Source: Nageia nagi
Lineage: Eukaryota; Pinophyta
NCBI GenBank assembly: GCA_050084985.1
Contig: JBITNC010000001.1
Span: 19,096,001-19,160,000, forward strand
DNA length: 64,000 bases
Direction: 5' to 3'
Part shown: positions 36,450-47,899 of the stretch, piece by piece
Layout: every line of letters starts with the position of its first letter
How positions within the stretch are numbered: position 1 is the first letter of the stretch
Position numbers and translations under genes: made by a program
The notes under the pieces: model-generated
What the model saw: only the letters and a program-made list of their open reading frames with translations
Told to the model about the DNA's origin: nothing
Database searches by the model: none

Positions 36450-38150
36450 ATGCAAACATTGTAGCAAAAAATAATTAAAAATAAGGGTTCCAAGGATCCC
36501 TTAACCTTTTACAATCCTTGAAAGTATTTTCCCATGAAAATGAAAAAAACATATATTACTATATATCAAGAGGAAACTCGACAAAACCAAAAAGGTCATA
36601 CAAAATTGGGATTTGATTCCCAAAAGAGTTGTAGAGGAATCTCTTTCAATAACATTCTACCTTTATCTAGAGGTTCCTTATGATAATTCTTGTCATATGT
36701 AAAATTTTCTTCAATTTATTGAATAATAAGCTAGTCTCTTTTGTTGAATCTAGAGCTGGTTTCATGAGACAAAAATTAGCTCCAATGGCCTCCTCTATAT
36801 TTTCCACTTGTTCATGTAACACCTCTAAATTTGGTCTAGGCCCTTTATTTTTTCAACTTCTTCCCCAAGGAAGTCTCAATCGACCATTTTGTTTTCATTT
36901 TCTTCAGTGAAGAGTCTTCAAAGTCCCCTATATTGCTAGTAGTTGTCTCCTTATGCATATCCTTAAGATTTCTCTTTGACTATTGATGAGCAACTTCCTC
37001 TAATGATGTTTTTTCCTTTCCTAGGTGAAATATTTGATCAACAAATGCATGTTCTTTTGCTCATCGAGTCTTCCTCCCTATTTAGAGTATTTGAGAAAGA
37101 GGGATCCTTATCAACCTTCTCTAAGGATCTTCCTTCCCTTTTAGGTCTTTCTTTCCATTAGAAGCATTTGAGTCAAGGTTGGATTATTCTTTCTTAACCA
37201 TTTAGAGTGAGGATTCTTCTAATCTAGATTCTAATCCACAAGAGGATGAATCTAAGATGGATTTCCTAGGAGTATAGTTTATTTTGGATGCAATCTTTTT
37301 GGCTTCCATATGTTGGAATAACATCATGAGAAGTCCTCCATTGCATAATAAGAGCAAACTTCTCCACTAATATAAAAAAGGAACAAATGGATGTTCATTA
37401 CTTGATTACCTTGGAGGTGATTCAATAGAGCTATGTAAAAATTGTGAATGACATCCTAGCTTACATCTAATATAAGGAATTGCATAATGATCAACACCAC
37501 TTTTTTGCACAACTTTGGGAGAGAGTCTCTTTGATACCCATGAGAGAAATGAACCCAAAGATTATTGGATTCTTTTTTCTACTTGTGAAATAGGTCCACC
37601 TCATTTTTCAATGAGTGCTTTTCTTTGTTCAAGTTTATTTCTTTCCCTTCCAAGCTTGAAACCTCTTCCAACAATTCCATTATAATTTTGAACTTAATCC
37701 CTTGCATTGCAACCTTCTCGTCCCTCCATGACCATGTTAAGATGGTAGCTAACTCCATGTTACATGAGGAAATTTCTTTAGGAAGTTCCACAACCCCCCC
37801 TTCTCCAAGATTGGCTTTACCTCCTTCTCCATCATCAAATTAGTAGGCTCAACTCTTCATATCACCATTGAAATAAGCAAAATGAAAAAAAATAGAGAGG
37901 TGGAAGTGTATATGCAAAGCTTAATAGAATGTTTTATTACTTGGCTCTTGCGTAATGCATTAAAAATCCTACTCTATGTATTGATTGCCCTTCTAGGTGC
38001 CACCTTCACACATATTGATCAATGATCCACATAATTTCCTTCCAACCACATTAGTTCATAATAGTAAAAAGGTACAATAGCTCACCTAACTATTTGAATC
38101 ATAAACATTTACAAGTTTGTTATCCAAATCATTTCATTGTTCTAGTCCAA
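36450..38150. other. Unclassified, possibly LINE-derived interval
   Basis: Short open stretches lie on both strands (for example + 36680-36910 and - 37579-37791, the latter Glu/Lys-rich and coiled-coil-like: LLEEVSSLEGKEINLNKEK). None carries a recognisable domain. It lies upstream, in minus-strand terms downstream, of the RNase H relic, so it may belong to the same element. Confidence 0.3.
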
Positions 38151-38389
38151 TGCCTTGAATCTCATCACCTTGGAAATAAACCAAATTCTAATCCGTGGCT
38201 TTACTTATCCAACATGTCCTTTTTGTGAAATGAAAATTTCAAGGGCCTCCTCCAAAAGAGGAACCTTCCATCCATGGGAAGATCTCCCATTATTCCAACA
38301 AGGTAGTACCAATAGTCATGTTAGGGAGCCTTTTCAACTTTCTATTAGTTATTGTTAGGAGTTGTACTCCATCATTAAGGAAATCAAAG

Positions 38390-38880
38390 AATAAAACCTT
38401 ATAAATTGCTTCTAGAAGGTCCTCTCTCCAAGTAGAGAGCTCATCCTAAAGAAGGCCCAAATTTGTTAAATGGTGAACTACCACATTCCCTTCTTTGTAG
38501 GTGTGAGTGATATGATACTCCTCTAACTCAAAGAGCCAAGATTTGATTTCATCAAAATGTCTAGCTAGATTCTAGTTTGGTTACTAATTACCTTTAAGAA
38601 TGTTAATACTATTCAACGAATCTCTCTCAATAATGAATTTCCCAAATTCAACCTTGCTAAGAAATTTGATTCCTTAGGACATGGTCCCTAGCTTCAACCA
38701 AATGACTTGTTTGATGTCCAATGTTTTCAACGTAAGCTAGGAGTACTTTCCCTTTATCACTTCGAATAATACCACTCGCTCATGAATCTTGTGAATTACC
38801 ATTGGAAGCTCCATCAAAACTGAACTTTATCCATGGAATCCACATAAGTAGAAATCTATTTTCCTTCACCTCCATAATAA
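38390..38880 (-). pseudogene. LINE-type RNase H (RVT_3) relic
   Basis: Minus-strand frames give pieces of the plant RVT_3 RNase H: a VQF-WSF lead near 38820 (family KLNFDGAS), IIERDSLNSINILKGN near 38600-38640 (family EGDS...) and LEEYHITHTYKEGNVVVHHL near 38470-38530 (family ...H..RE.N..AD.LA). Frameshifts and stops separate them. RNase H domains of this type end some plant LINE ORF2 proteins. Confidence 0.6.
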
Positions 38881-38965
38881 AAACATCTTTATAAGTCATT
38901 TCCCTACAATGATATTTTGATATTATTATTGAACTTCCACAATTGTATAAAAATATTACGATAAT

Positions 38966-39525
38966 AAAAAAACTACCCCTCTTTATTTAACGAGTTAAAA
39001 TGAAGAAGAAAAAATAAGCCGTTATGAAAGTGGCGGTATGCAGTAAGATTTTAATTTCATTGTACGTAATTTGTAGCTGAAAGCACCTGTTTTACGGCTG
39101 ATAATTGCCAGCTGGAATTGCAACAAAACACCATTGTCTATAATGACACCAACGTCTCTCCCATTCTGCTCATCCATCGCATTTTTAAGGCCTCAGTCGC
39201 TCGTCACGTACACGTCATCCGTATGTTATCAATAGGATCTAGTCCACGTGTCATTTGGAACGTACATACCTATTGTTTACGTATGGTATACGCCCATACG
39301 ATACGGCTACAGACACCTAGGCAATTTTTGAAACCCGATTTTTTCCAATATTTTATTATGTTTAAATTTATGTACAAGGCGAAGTGGAAGCAAGATGGGT
39401 TGCAAACCGAAGATTTTTGCAAGCAAAGTGTTTGACAAAATGTCGCTATGAATAAATAAAATTGAATATTTTGTGCGAATATACGGCAGATTTGTTTTTG
39501 TGCTGTGAAAATTGACGAAATTGCC
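38966..39525 (+). promoter_or_regulatory. Probable promoter region of the RopGEF gene
   Basis: The base composition changes sharply here: CpG and ACGT motifs become frequent after 38 kb of AT-rich repeat. A G-box CACGTG lies at 39245-39250, with further ACGT cores in TCACGTACACGTCATCC near 39202 and TTTACGTATGG near 39277. A TATA-like AATAAATAAAATTG lies at 39449. The 105-codon ORF at 39118-39435 overlapping this region looks like chance. The transcription start is not determined. Confidence 0.5.
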
Positions 39526-41001
39526 ATGGCGGAGGTGAGTGAGTAATCGAGAGTTTAGTTTTTGTTTTTTCCTTCCAATTCATGCATAGCTCGTTGCCGT
39601 TTTTTTTGTTTGTATTGAACAATGAGAAAATGCACCGATTTTTCTCATGGAAGGTTTCTAAGGTTTTGGATTTCTGTGGATGAGAAAAAGCATGGATTTT
39701 GTTCACTGAAAGTTTGTGCGGTTTGTATATTCTGGTGAAGAAGGAGAGATTATACAGATTTTGCTTTTACAGGGTTCGTGTAGTTTCGAGTTTCTTTGAA
39801 TACATTATTTTTTGTTCCTAAGATATCTGTGAAGTTTTAAATTTTTGTTGAACAAAGAAAATAGGCGGTTTCGTTTTGGTAGAAGGTTTGTGATATTTTT
39901 GATTTTCGGCCAAAGAATGAGAGATTCTGCTTGCGGAAAGGTCGTCAGTTTTTCTTATTTCTTATTTGATAGCAGGAAGCTGGTTATGTATTCGATTTCT
40001 CTCAAGAAATGATAAAATAAGATGCGGGACGTTTCTTATTTTTCTTATGTTAATCAATACATGTTTTTTCCTAGAATGACAAAATAAGGCGATATTGATT
40101 GCAGAAAAACTGTTGAACAGGTCTTCTTTTACGCCTAGTTTCGTACAATGTTCATTTTCCTTTCTGCATTAAAAAACTTCTTTTTAACAGAAAGGTTGTC
40201 AAGTTTCAGTTTCCGTTAACAAAGCGAGAAAAAGAAGCTACTTTTCTGGCAGAAAGTCTGTCAATTTCTGCTAAAGAACAAGAAATAAATTGATTTGTTC
40301 TCGTGAAGTTTCTAATTCATATGAATGTTGGGTTCAAAGATGCAAGATTCAGTAATGTTTCCTTCTTACATTGTTGTTTGGCTGAATGACAAAATAAACC
40401 TATTTTGATCACAGAAAAAACTCATCAAGCGTTTCATTCTGACTACGCAATTGTTCAATGCAATAAGTAGTCGATTTGTTGTTTTGGATATTTCGTTTTC
40501 TTCTGTGTGTTTTCTTTTTCTTTGATGTTTGAGTTTGGGATCATTTTCTATCTATAATACATTTCCGTGCTCTCTATTTTTGTGAGCAGATGAGGGCGTT
40601 TCGGCCGGAAGTGGAAAAATATTCGACATTTTAGCCAGGAAGCGACTTTTTGTTGAAGATTGTAGTCAAACGCGAGCATTTAAGGCAATGCTGATAGGAT
40701 AAGTCTCTATACGGTCGTTTACAGAAATCCTCAGACAAAGAGAAAGATATCTAAGAGCTTTGCATGTGCGATGTCTGAGCCTGTTTCTTCAAGTGGCATG
40801 TTCCAGCTTTTGCAATGTTGTACGAATCCTTAAAGCTGGCTAAAATTTAGACGGGACAAGAAATTTAAAAATAATTTCTCTGCTAAAGGCGGTTGATTGA
40901 GCGCTTTAGAGTACATTTTGCGATTTTTAGAAGTATTAGTCAGGGCATTGAGTGTTTATAGCAGAATGAGGCCGAAAAGTCCTTGGTAATTCAAAAATCT
41001 T
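39526..41001 (+). other. RopGEF 5' leader: probable exon, intron and uORFs
   Basis: GCCATGGCGGAG ends at 39534 and is followed by a strong donor GTGAGT. A matching acceptor TGTGAGCAG ends at 40589. Splicing joins ATGGCGGAG in frame to ATGAGGGCG and gives a 17-codon upstream ORF ending in TAG (MAEMRAFRPEVEKYSTF). Further short upstream ATGs lie between 40590 and 41001. I infer a leader intron of 1055 bp and possible translational control; no transcript was available. Confidence 0.45.
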
Positions 41002-44000
41002 ATGGATAGAACTCTACATTTGAACGAAGAGGAGGAAGCAGAAGAAGAAGTTGAGGCTTATTGTGCTACAGTTGTAAGGTGTAGAACTGTTTTTAACAGG
41101 CATTCTTTGCTTAATTACTGGCTTTCGAGATTTGTAAGAGGACTTACTTGCCAAGGCTGCTTCATTAAAAAATCTGAGGGTTTTCTCCAGAAATCTTCTG
41201 CTCATTCAATCTTTTGGCGAAGCGACAACAGTGGAAAATCGGTTGTTTTTCACAGGAATCCGCTGTGCGAGGGAAATTTGATCTCTGATAAAGAGGATTT
41301 GGATGGTGATGCTATCAAGTGTTGTGCTTCCTTAGGTATGTTCCGTCGTATTCCAATGTAAGTACCGTGTTGTGATTTCTTAAGGCTCAGCATTTAATTT
41401 ATCAGCTAGAAAAAATTGAAATCTGTATTTTAATTTCTCTTGGAATTATGATGATTGTAAGATCAGATGATGCCAAGTATTTTTAGGTCACAGCCTAGCC
41501 AGCATGCCTTCTTTGCAGGAACAAACTTGTCCTTTCTGTAACCTTACGTGAGTAGTTCAAAATTTCTACCACTTTGAATTCAATCATTTGACCAAGTTAA
41601 AAGTAATTTTGGCAATGTCTCTACTGATGTTTTAAAGATTTGGGTAATCTGGGATTGACCTGTTCTCGTCAAGGTTTGCTGCATTCATAGTAAGTATGCT
41701 TTGAACATGTACATTTGTACCTCTGTTTCTCTGCCCTCTGGTTGTAGGAACCGAGCCATGTGTTGCAGAGTGTACCAGTTAAGAGTAGTTAGTTCTTCCA
41801 CACTGACTTCCAGACCGGGAAACTGTGAAGTATAGTTCTCTTCTTTTAGGTCAGAGTCAAGCCAACACACATATAGGCATATGAAACGCACTTGGAAAAT
41901 CAATCGAGCTTTCATTTTGCCTTGGATTAGGTCAAATTTGTCATTCTATGAGTTCTGATCATTCTATCAATATTATAATAAATCAACCTTTGTCAATCTG
42001 TGTTATTGTTTGATGTAGGAAGAGACTTTGGTGATATTCTTCAGCTTTTCCAAATGGTGCATGAATGATGCAACTTTTTCTATTGTTTTATTTTCAAATC
42101 ATTAATCAACCAATGGTGGAAATGGTGCCAACTGCTTCTTAAGTTGAAATAACTGAATTTTTTAAAGTTTTTTTTGATATCTAAGTTTTATTCTCTGTTT
42201 GCCCAAAGGTTTTGTTCAGTTTGTTGGGGTCGGAGCATTTTGGGCTTGAAATTGTGCGATGAGTTTGGAAATCTTGTGATGTTTGTTTCTTGTTATATTG
42301 CAGGTTTATTTGCTCGCTCTAGAGGTTTGTGTGTGCATTCTTTAGCTGTACAGAGAGCTGATATGGAGAGTCTTTCTCTTGAAGATCGCTCTGCATGGCA
42401 AAGTGTTGATTGTGGAAGCTCCACAGTGAGTATTGATGGCACAACCTCAGAAACATTGAGCATTTGTATAGGGGATACACATGATGATCGTGTGCAGGCA
42501 GATGATATTCCGAGCAGCTCTGCAGGATCATCACCTTTGGGTTGGCCTATAGGAAGAACAGAAATAACAAAATCCTTGGTTTCCACTGCTCCTCTGGCAA
42601 TAGCAGGCATCCAGGAGTCTGTAATATGGGACGAGAAGAAACAGAAGAGAGAGAAAGAAGTTTCAGGTATAATTTGATTTTTTAATATTGATGTGCATCT
42701 CCCTTCACTAAACATGTGGACTATGCTCAATTAATATAGTGATTCCAAATACAATGATCTAGTTTGTGTCGCCATATAATGCTTTTCCAATTCAGTATGA
42801 AATAGGAAAACTACTCTTTAAGGATGTGTTGAAAGGTAATGCATGACAAAAATCAATATTTTAAAGAATAGTTTTCTGTTCATTTCATGTCTTTTATTTA
42901 TAGTTATAGCACTTTCTCAACTTTTGATAAGGACAGGCTTCTAGTTCTAATTATGCTATTCAAAATTGGAATCTTAGCTTGGCCGTGGGCTTCCAAGAAA
43001 TTCAAAGTAGACGATATGTACTTTGCAAATGTTTTCTGTCCAATATTCTACAGCTTTATTTCTCTCTTTTTCTGAGCAACTTTCTATCTATGTGAGTGTC
43101 ACATGAGGTGTACTGAAAAATACGTTTTAGCCATCTTGATTTTGGTCATCTTATGTACTTGTCGAGGGTGATGTCATTTCATTTGAAGGATGGATGACTT
43201 TTATTTGTTTTAGCCATATGTTACCGTTCACATTCTAGCCAAGTAAATTATCTGGATTTACTGGTGTTTATAAAATTTGAAATGCATTATGCTTTGCAGA
43301 GGTTGAAATGATGAAAGAAAGATTTTCAAAACTGCTGCTTGGTGAAGATATGTCTGGTGGTGGGAAAGGAGTATGCACAGCCCTAGCAATATCTAATGCT
43401 ATTACAAATCTCTCAGGCACGCCTCTTTTGCTTAAAATCGTTTAAAATTATAATAGGCCATTTAGTGCATATTTTACTTAATTTTTAGTACCTTCATAAC
43501 ATCTGGATTTTTATTGCAGCAACTATTTTCGGACAGCTCTGGAGATTGGAACCTCTGCCTCCTGAGAAAAAATCAATGTGGCAACGAGAGATGGACTGCC
43601 TACTATGTGTTAGTGATTATATTGTGGAGCTTGTCCCATCTTTACAGAGTTTTCCAGATGGCAGCACACTAGAGGTGTGTTTTTGCCATGCATTTTTTAA
43701 ACATTTACCTCTGTGCTTATATGCTAGTTGAAACTTGATGTCTAGGTTTGAATTCAAAAAATCTTTTCAGAATGAATGCAAGTGATGTTTATGATAAATT
43801 TATTTTTCTTGTTTATGACTTAACTGTCAGGTAATGGTAAGCAGACCTCGATCAGATCTGTACATCAATCTTCCAGCCTTGCGTAAACTTGATGCAATGC
43901 TTCTTGTATGATTAGCAATCTCCTCTGGTGACATCCTTCAATAATGACAATTTCAATTTTAATGAATATAATCATTTTTTGTATATAGAGTCTTGATTGG

Positions 44001-45548
44001 AGTGCGTGGTTGTGCAGGAAACTTTAGAAAGTTTCAAGGATACCGAGTTCTGGTACGTGGACCAGGGAATATATGTTCCAGATACAGATGGCTATGGTTC
44101 ACTCAGGCGCCCTCCTCAACGTCAAGAAGATAAATGGTGGTTACCTATCCCTCGAGTCCCTCCATGTGGCCTATGTGACAATACAAGGAAGCGTTTGCAA
44201 CATCAAAGAGAGTCTACAAACCAGATTCTTAAGGCAGTATTGGCAATCAACAGCAATGTGTTGTCTGAGATGGAGGTTCCTGAAATGTATTTGGAGGCAC
44301 TTCCAAAGGTGAGGGTGTGGAGTATGCCATGCAGGTCTTGGACCACTGGTTATTGAATAATGCCTTATTAATTTATCTTGCTTTTCATGCAGAATGGAAG
44401 AGCCAGTCTTGGAGATATCATCTACCGCTACATAACAACAGAACAGTTCTCTCCAGACTGCTTGCTGGACTGCTTAGATTTGTCATCAGAACACCATACA
44501 CTAGAAATTGCAAACCGAATTGAAGCTGCTATCCATGTGTGGCGGCGGAAACTTCATGGGAGACAATCAATAAGTGGAAAGGAGAACAGGCCAAATGTGA
44601 AATCCTCATGGGGTATTGTCAAAGATTTGATGGGAGATGCAGAAAAAAGAGAATTGCTTGCAGATAGAGCTGAAAGCCTTTTGTTAAGCTTGAAACAGCG
44701 GTTTCCTGGATTGTCGCAGACTGTCTTGGACATGAACAAGATCCAGTATAATAAGGTTAGTACAAAAGATTTGTTGTTCTTCGCTGAATTTATAACCCTT
44801 TAATATAATGAAAGCACATACAAATTTGGCTGTTTTTTCTATGGACATGAATGAGAAATGAACTGAGCAAGATATTGGCAAAGATGATAGCAATAAGTTC
44901 AAACTGAACTAGCTTTCCAGTTTAAGCCCACTATTGGTGGAGATCAGGAAAAATATCTGTTTTCTTTATTCATTTATCTGTGGAAAAATGGAAGTAGGAG
45001 CTTGAAAGGTTTGCTGCAGGCTGATTGAACGGTCTACTGTGACAACTTTTTTGCAGGATGTTGGTCAATCAATTCTAGAGAGCTACTCGAGGGTGTTGGA
45101 GAGTTTGGCCTTCAACATTATTGCTCGTATTGATGATTTACTTTATGTTGATGACATTGCAAAGCATTCTGAACCCCATCAATTTTCACCCATTCCTCCC
45201 TCTGTCAGTAGCAGAGGGGCTGCCAAGAGAGTTTCCTCGCCTTTTGCAGCTCCTCCTTCCTCAAATACACCGTATTCTACAGCTTTCACAACTCCAAATT
45301 TCTCTCCCACTCCTCTAGTGAGTCCTGGCAGGGTAACCAAATCCCCTTTTGTCAGTAATAGGGCTAATTCTAATAATTTCTCTACTATAAAAGTTTTGTC
45401 TGACTATCTTGGTGGTGAAACTAAAAGTACAGATGGTAATTCAAAAGATTCGGTACCCATTGCAAAAGAAACAGGTAAGTCTTGGTCTTCTTATGCCGAA
45501 CACTTAGGGAGCAGGAAAGAGTTAATCAGTCCTCCTACACGTGACTGA
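41002..45548 (+). CDS. PRONE-domain Rop guanine nucleotide exchange factor (RopGEF)
   Basis: RopGEFs swap GDP for GTP on ROP GTPases at the plasma membrane, often downstream of receptor kinases, and so steer polar growth. Exons: 41002-41335, 42304-42666, 43300-43416, 43520-43674, 43831-43905, 44018-44308, 44393-44755, 45057-45548; all phases agree and give 729 residues. The PRONE domain spans about 233-606: [83 protein letters not shown] (W388-W389), [37 protein letters not shown] Ser/Pro-rich tail follows, as in relatives. A start at 42363 ([13 protein letters not shown] at -3 and +4) would give 598 residues, nearer the usual length; the upstream 131 codons are open across a phase-matched splice, so I keep the longer model. 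It appears intact. Confidence 0.93.
43417..43519 (+). other. GC-AG intron in the RopGEF gene
   Basis: The family sequence AITNLSATIFG requires the exon to end CTCTCAG at 43416 and resume with CAACTATTTTC at 43520. The intron then begins GCACGC and ends TTGCAG. No GT donor keeps the frame. GC donors are a known minor class in plants. Confidence 0.8.
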
Positions 45549-46189
45549 TGGAGTCTGAATAGATGGGTTGATAAACAAGTAATTTAAAAAATACAAATAC
45601 AGTTATGAATTTCACCAACCTAATTTATTCTTCTTAGTCATAGTAGATTTACTTGTTAGCCAGCCATGCTTTGTAGTTTGTGTTGCATGCCCCTACTATT
45701 ATTTATACAGTAGGATTAATTTATGCAACGGTTCTGGTGTATTATTTTTTTGAGGTAGAGATGTATTCGACTTGGGAGTGCATCTCCTTGCCGCTGAAGA
45801 TGATCTGTCCTTGCTGTACATAGTTTGCATCTTTTATGCACTAGAGTGAGAACTGCACAGAAGTGCAGGTTGTGAGGTGGTTATTACGGACAAAAATGTA
45901 TGGTTAAAGGATACTCTCTACGAAGTCCGGAATTACAGAAAATACTTACTTCTTGGCTGCTTGCCATGCTCCTCAGTTTCTTTCCAGATGGATTATAGGT
46001 GCATAATCTTGTTACAAACAGTTGAATGCTCAAATATGTGTTTTACTTTTTCCACTTTTGATTTGAGATGGTGGATTTTTCTAGAGTACAAAGGGGGGTG
46101 TTTTATAGTTTTTGAAAAATTTCATGATTTACTTGCTGCATTGCTAGCTACAACTTTTTGTAGACAGGGTATGAGCATAGGAATGAAGA
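45549..46189 (+). other. Probable 3' UTR and downstream of RopGEF
   Basis: Follows the TGA at 45546-45548. No canonical AATAAA was noticed in the first 600 bases, so the transcript end is not placed. The 118-codon ORF at 45877-46233 shows no recognisable motif. Confidence 0.4.
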
Positions 46190-46194
46190 AAATA

Positions 46195-46350
46195 ATGCAT
46201 TTGCTTGAGTTGAAACTAGAAGAGGAGACTTAGCAGAACGAATAATAATGTTGCAATTGCAAGAGTTGAAGCTAGAAGAGGCAACTTAGCAAAATGAAGA
46301 AAATGATGCCTTGCACAGTTGAAACTAGAAGAAGAAACTTATCAATACGA
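46195..46350 (+). repeat. Three-unit tandem repeat of about 54 bp
   Basis: Each unit has (A/G)AGTTGAA(A/G)CTAGAAGAGG and then ACTTA(G/T)CA, at about 46207, 46263 and 46316. It lies about 650 bp after the RopGEF stop. Confidence 0.75.
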
Positions 46351-46919
46351 TTAGATGATGTTTATTGTATTAGAAACATGCTTGTTAACAGCTATGTGAA
46401 TTTTGTTGTTCATTTATAGTATTGCTGTCTGGCTTGGCCGATAATAATTTCGTCTGATTTTGGCAAAGTTTGTTATCACATAGAATGGATAAAATGTGTT
46501 ATTTGGGTGAGTTCAGAATTGATCGACGTTAAGTTCTTTTAATTTCTTGGAGTGATTTCAGATTTGATTTCAATGCCATCACAGATGGCTTCTTCATAAT
46601 ATCTTTTCAGAGATATACTGCGTAGGTGTTGCTTCAATATTTTTAATGCTGTAAACAGTAACTTGTGCATTTATCATATGATTTGTTATGGATTAGTTGT
46701 AAGGAGTCAGGAGTCATGTTAACTGTCATGAAAAGTTGAATACAATTAAAATCAGGCATTCTTTGCATTTATATTATTCTATCTACATGCTTAGTTTCTT
46801 ACTGAATTCTTTGGACATTTTTTTTTCTCATTTTTAACAATATGCAACTGAGCACTATGCTCCAATGTGTGATCTGGATCCATTACATTCCTTTTAAACA
46901 AACTTTCATTTATTATAGT

Positions 46920-47030
46920 TGTTTAGAAAGTGGACCTATGGTTCAAGACATCAAATTTGAACATGGGAGCTACTGAGTTTTGAACTTTAGGCCACCACCA
47001 TGGCTATTAGTGTGCCTTACCACATTTAAT
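46920..47030 (-). mobile_element. Possible tRNA-derived SINE fragment
   Basis: On the minus strand TAATAGCCATGGTGGTGG resembles a polymerase III A box and AAAGTTCAAAACTC, about 20 bp further, a decayed B box; CTCCCATGTTCAAATTTG follows. No target duplication or tail was found. Confidence 0.35.
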
Positions 47031-47889
47031 AAGCAATGTGATAAGTTATATTGGTTGGCTTCATAAAAACAACAAACTATTTTAACAGTAGGATTACTTT
47101 TAGAAGACAAATATCCTCAAATCTCACAGCTTGGATTCATAATTGCAATAAACTACTTCAATAACTTAAACATTGAAAAAGAGGGTAGGGATTTTGCTAA
47201 ATTTTTTTTATTATTATTGCTTGGAGTGAATTTTTTATTCTATTAAAAATGATTATGAGGTAAAAACTATAAATAAATTGGAAAACCATGTAGAGAGAGA
47301 ATCGAGGTCTATAATTTTTAGGGATTTGACATAATCCAGTTCAAAGGTCACATGTGTAGCCTTAAGTTCAGAGGAGTATCCCAGTGTTCGAGGGAATAAA
47401 CAAGCGTATGGCTGAAGGTCATAATGAATATAGGGGATACGAGTAAGCACATGGCGAAAGGTTACAACAGAGTATTAGAGTATGGTTGGATACAAAGAAA
47501 ATAAATTCTTAAGATCCAATATGACATTGGAGCATCCACCTCACTGGGGATAAATGGTTCACAAGTAAGAATTCTACAAGTGTTGATACTCCTGCAAGTT
47601 TTCAAACATTTATTAAGTCAAAAGCTTTAGTTTAATGAGGCCAAATGGTTACATGTTTAATAAGGATATGATAAATTTAACATTTCGTTATTTGTGAATA
47701 TTAGTATTAACAAATCATAATCATTCATATATATATATATATATATATAGTTTAATGTTTTTTAAAATTCAATTGGTTTGTAAAATTTATTATAATTTGT
47801 TCAAAAGTAAACATATATCAATTGAATAATTTTTTTTTTTCATAATTAAGTTGTATAATAAAATTGTTAAGTTTATTTTGGTTTTCTTT
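47031..47889. other. No recognised feature apart from a TA microsatellite
   Basis: AT-rich. A short (AT)n run lies at 47728-47748. The ORF at 47253-47450 (minus) has no motif. Confidence 0.4.
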
Positions 47890-47899
47890 GTTTAAGAAT

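Noticed and set aside
39118-39435. 105-codon + strand ORF upstream of the RopGEF gene, and the overlapping minus-strand ORFs to 39706
   Set aside because: No motif; it covers a promoter-like stretch with ACGT elements and the probable leader exon.
41685-41915. 76-codon minus-strand ORF
   Set aside because: Lies in RopGEF intron 1 and shows no recognisable domain.
42293-42730. 145-codon minus-strand ORF
   Set aside because: It is antisense to RopGEF exon 2, whose + strand frame is supported by splice phase.
44073-44523. Alternative + strand ORFs in the RopGEF exons
   Set aside because: They are other frames of exons 6 and 7; the PRONE sequence fixes the true frame.
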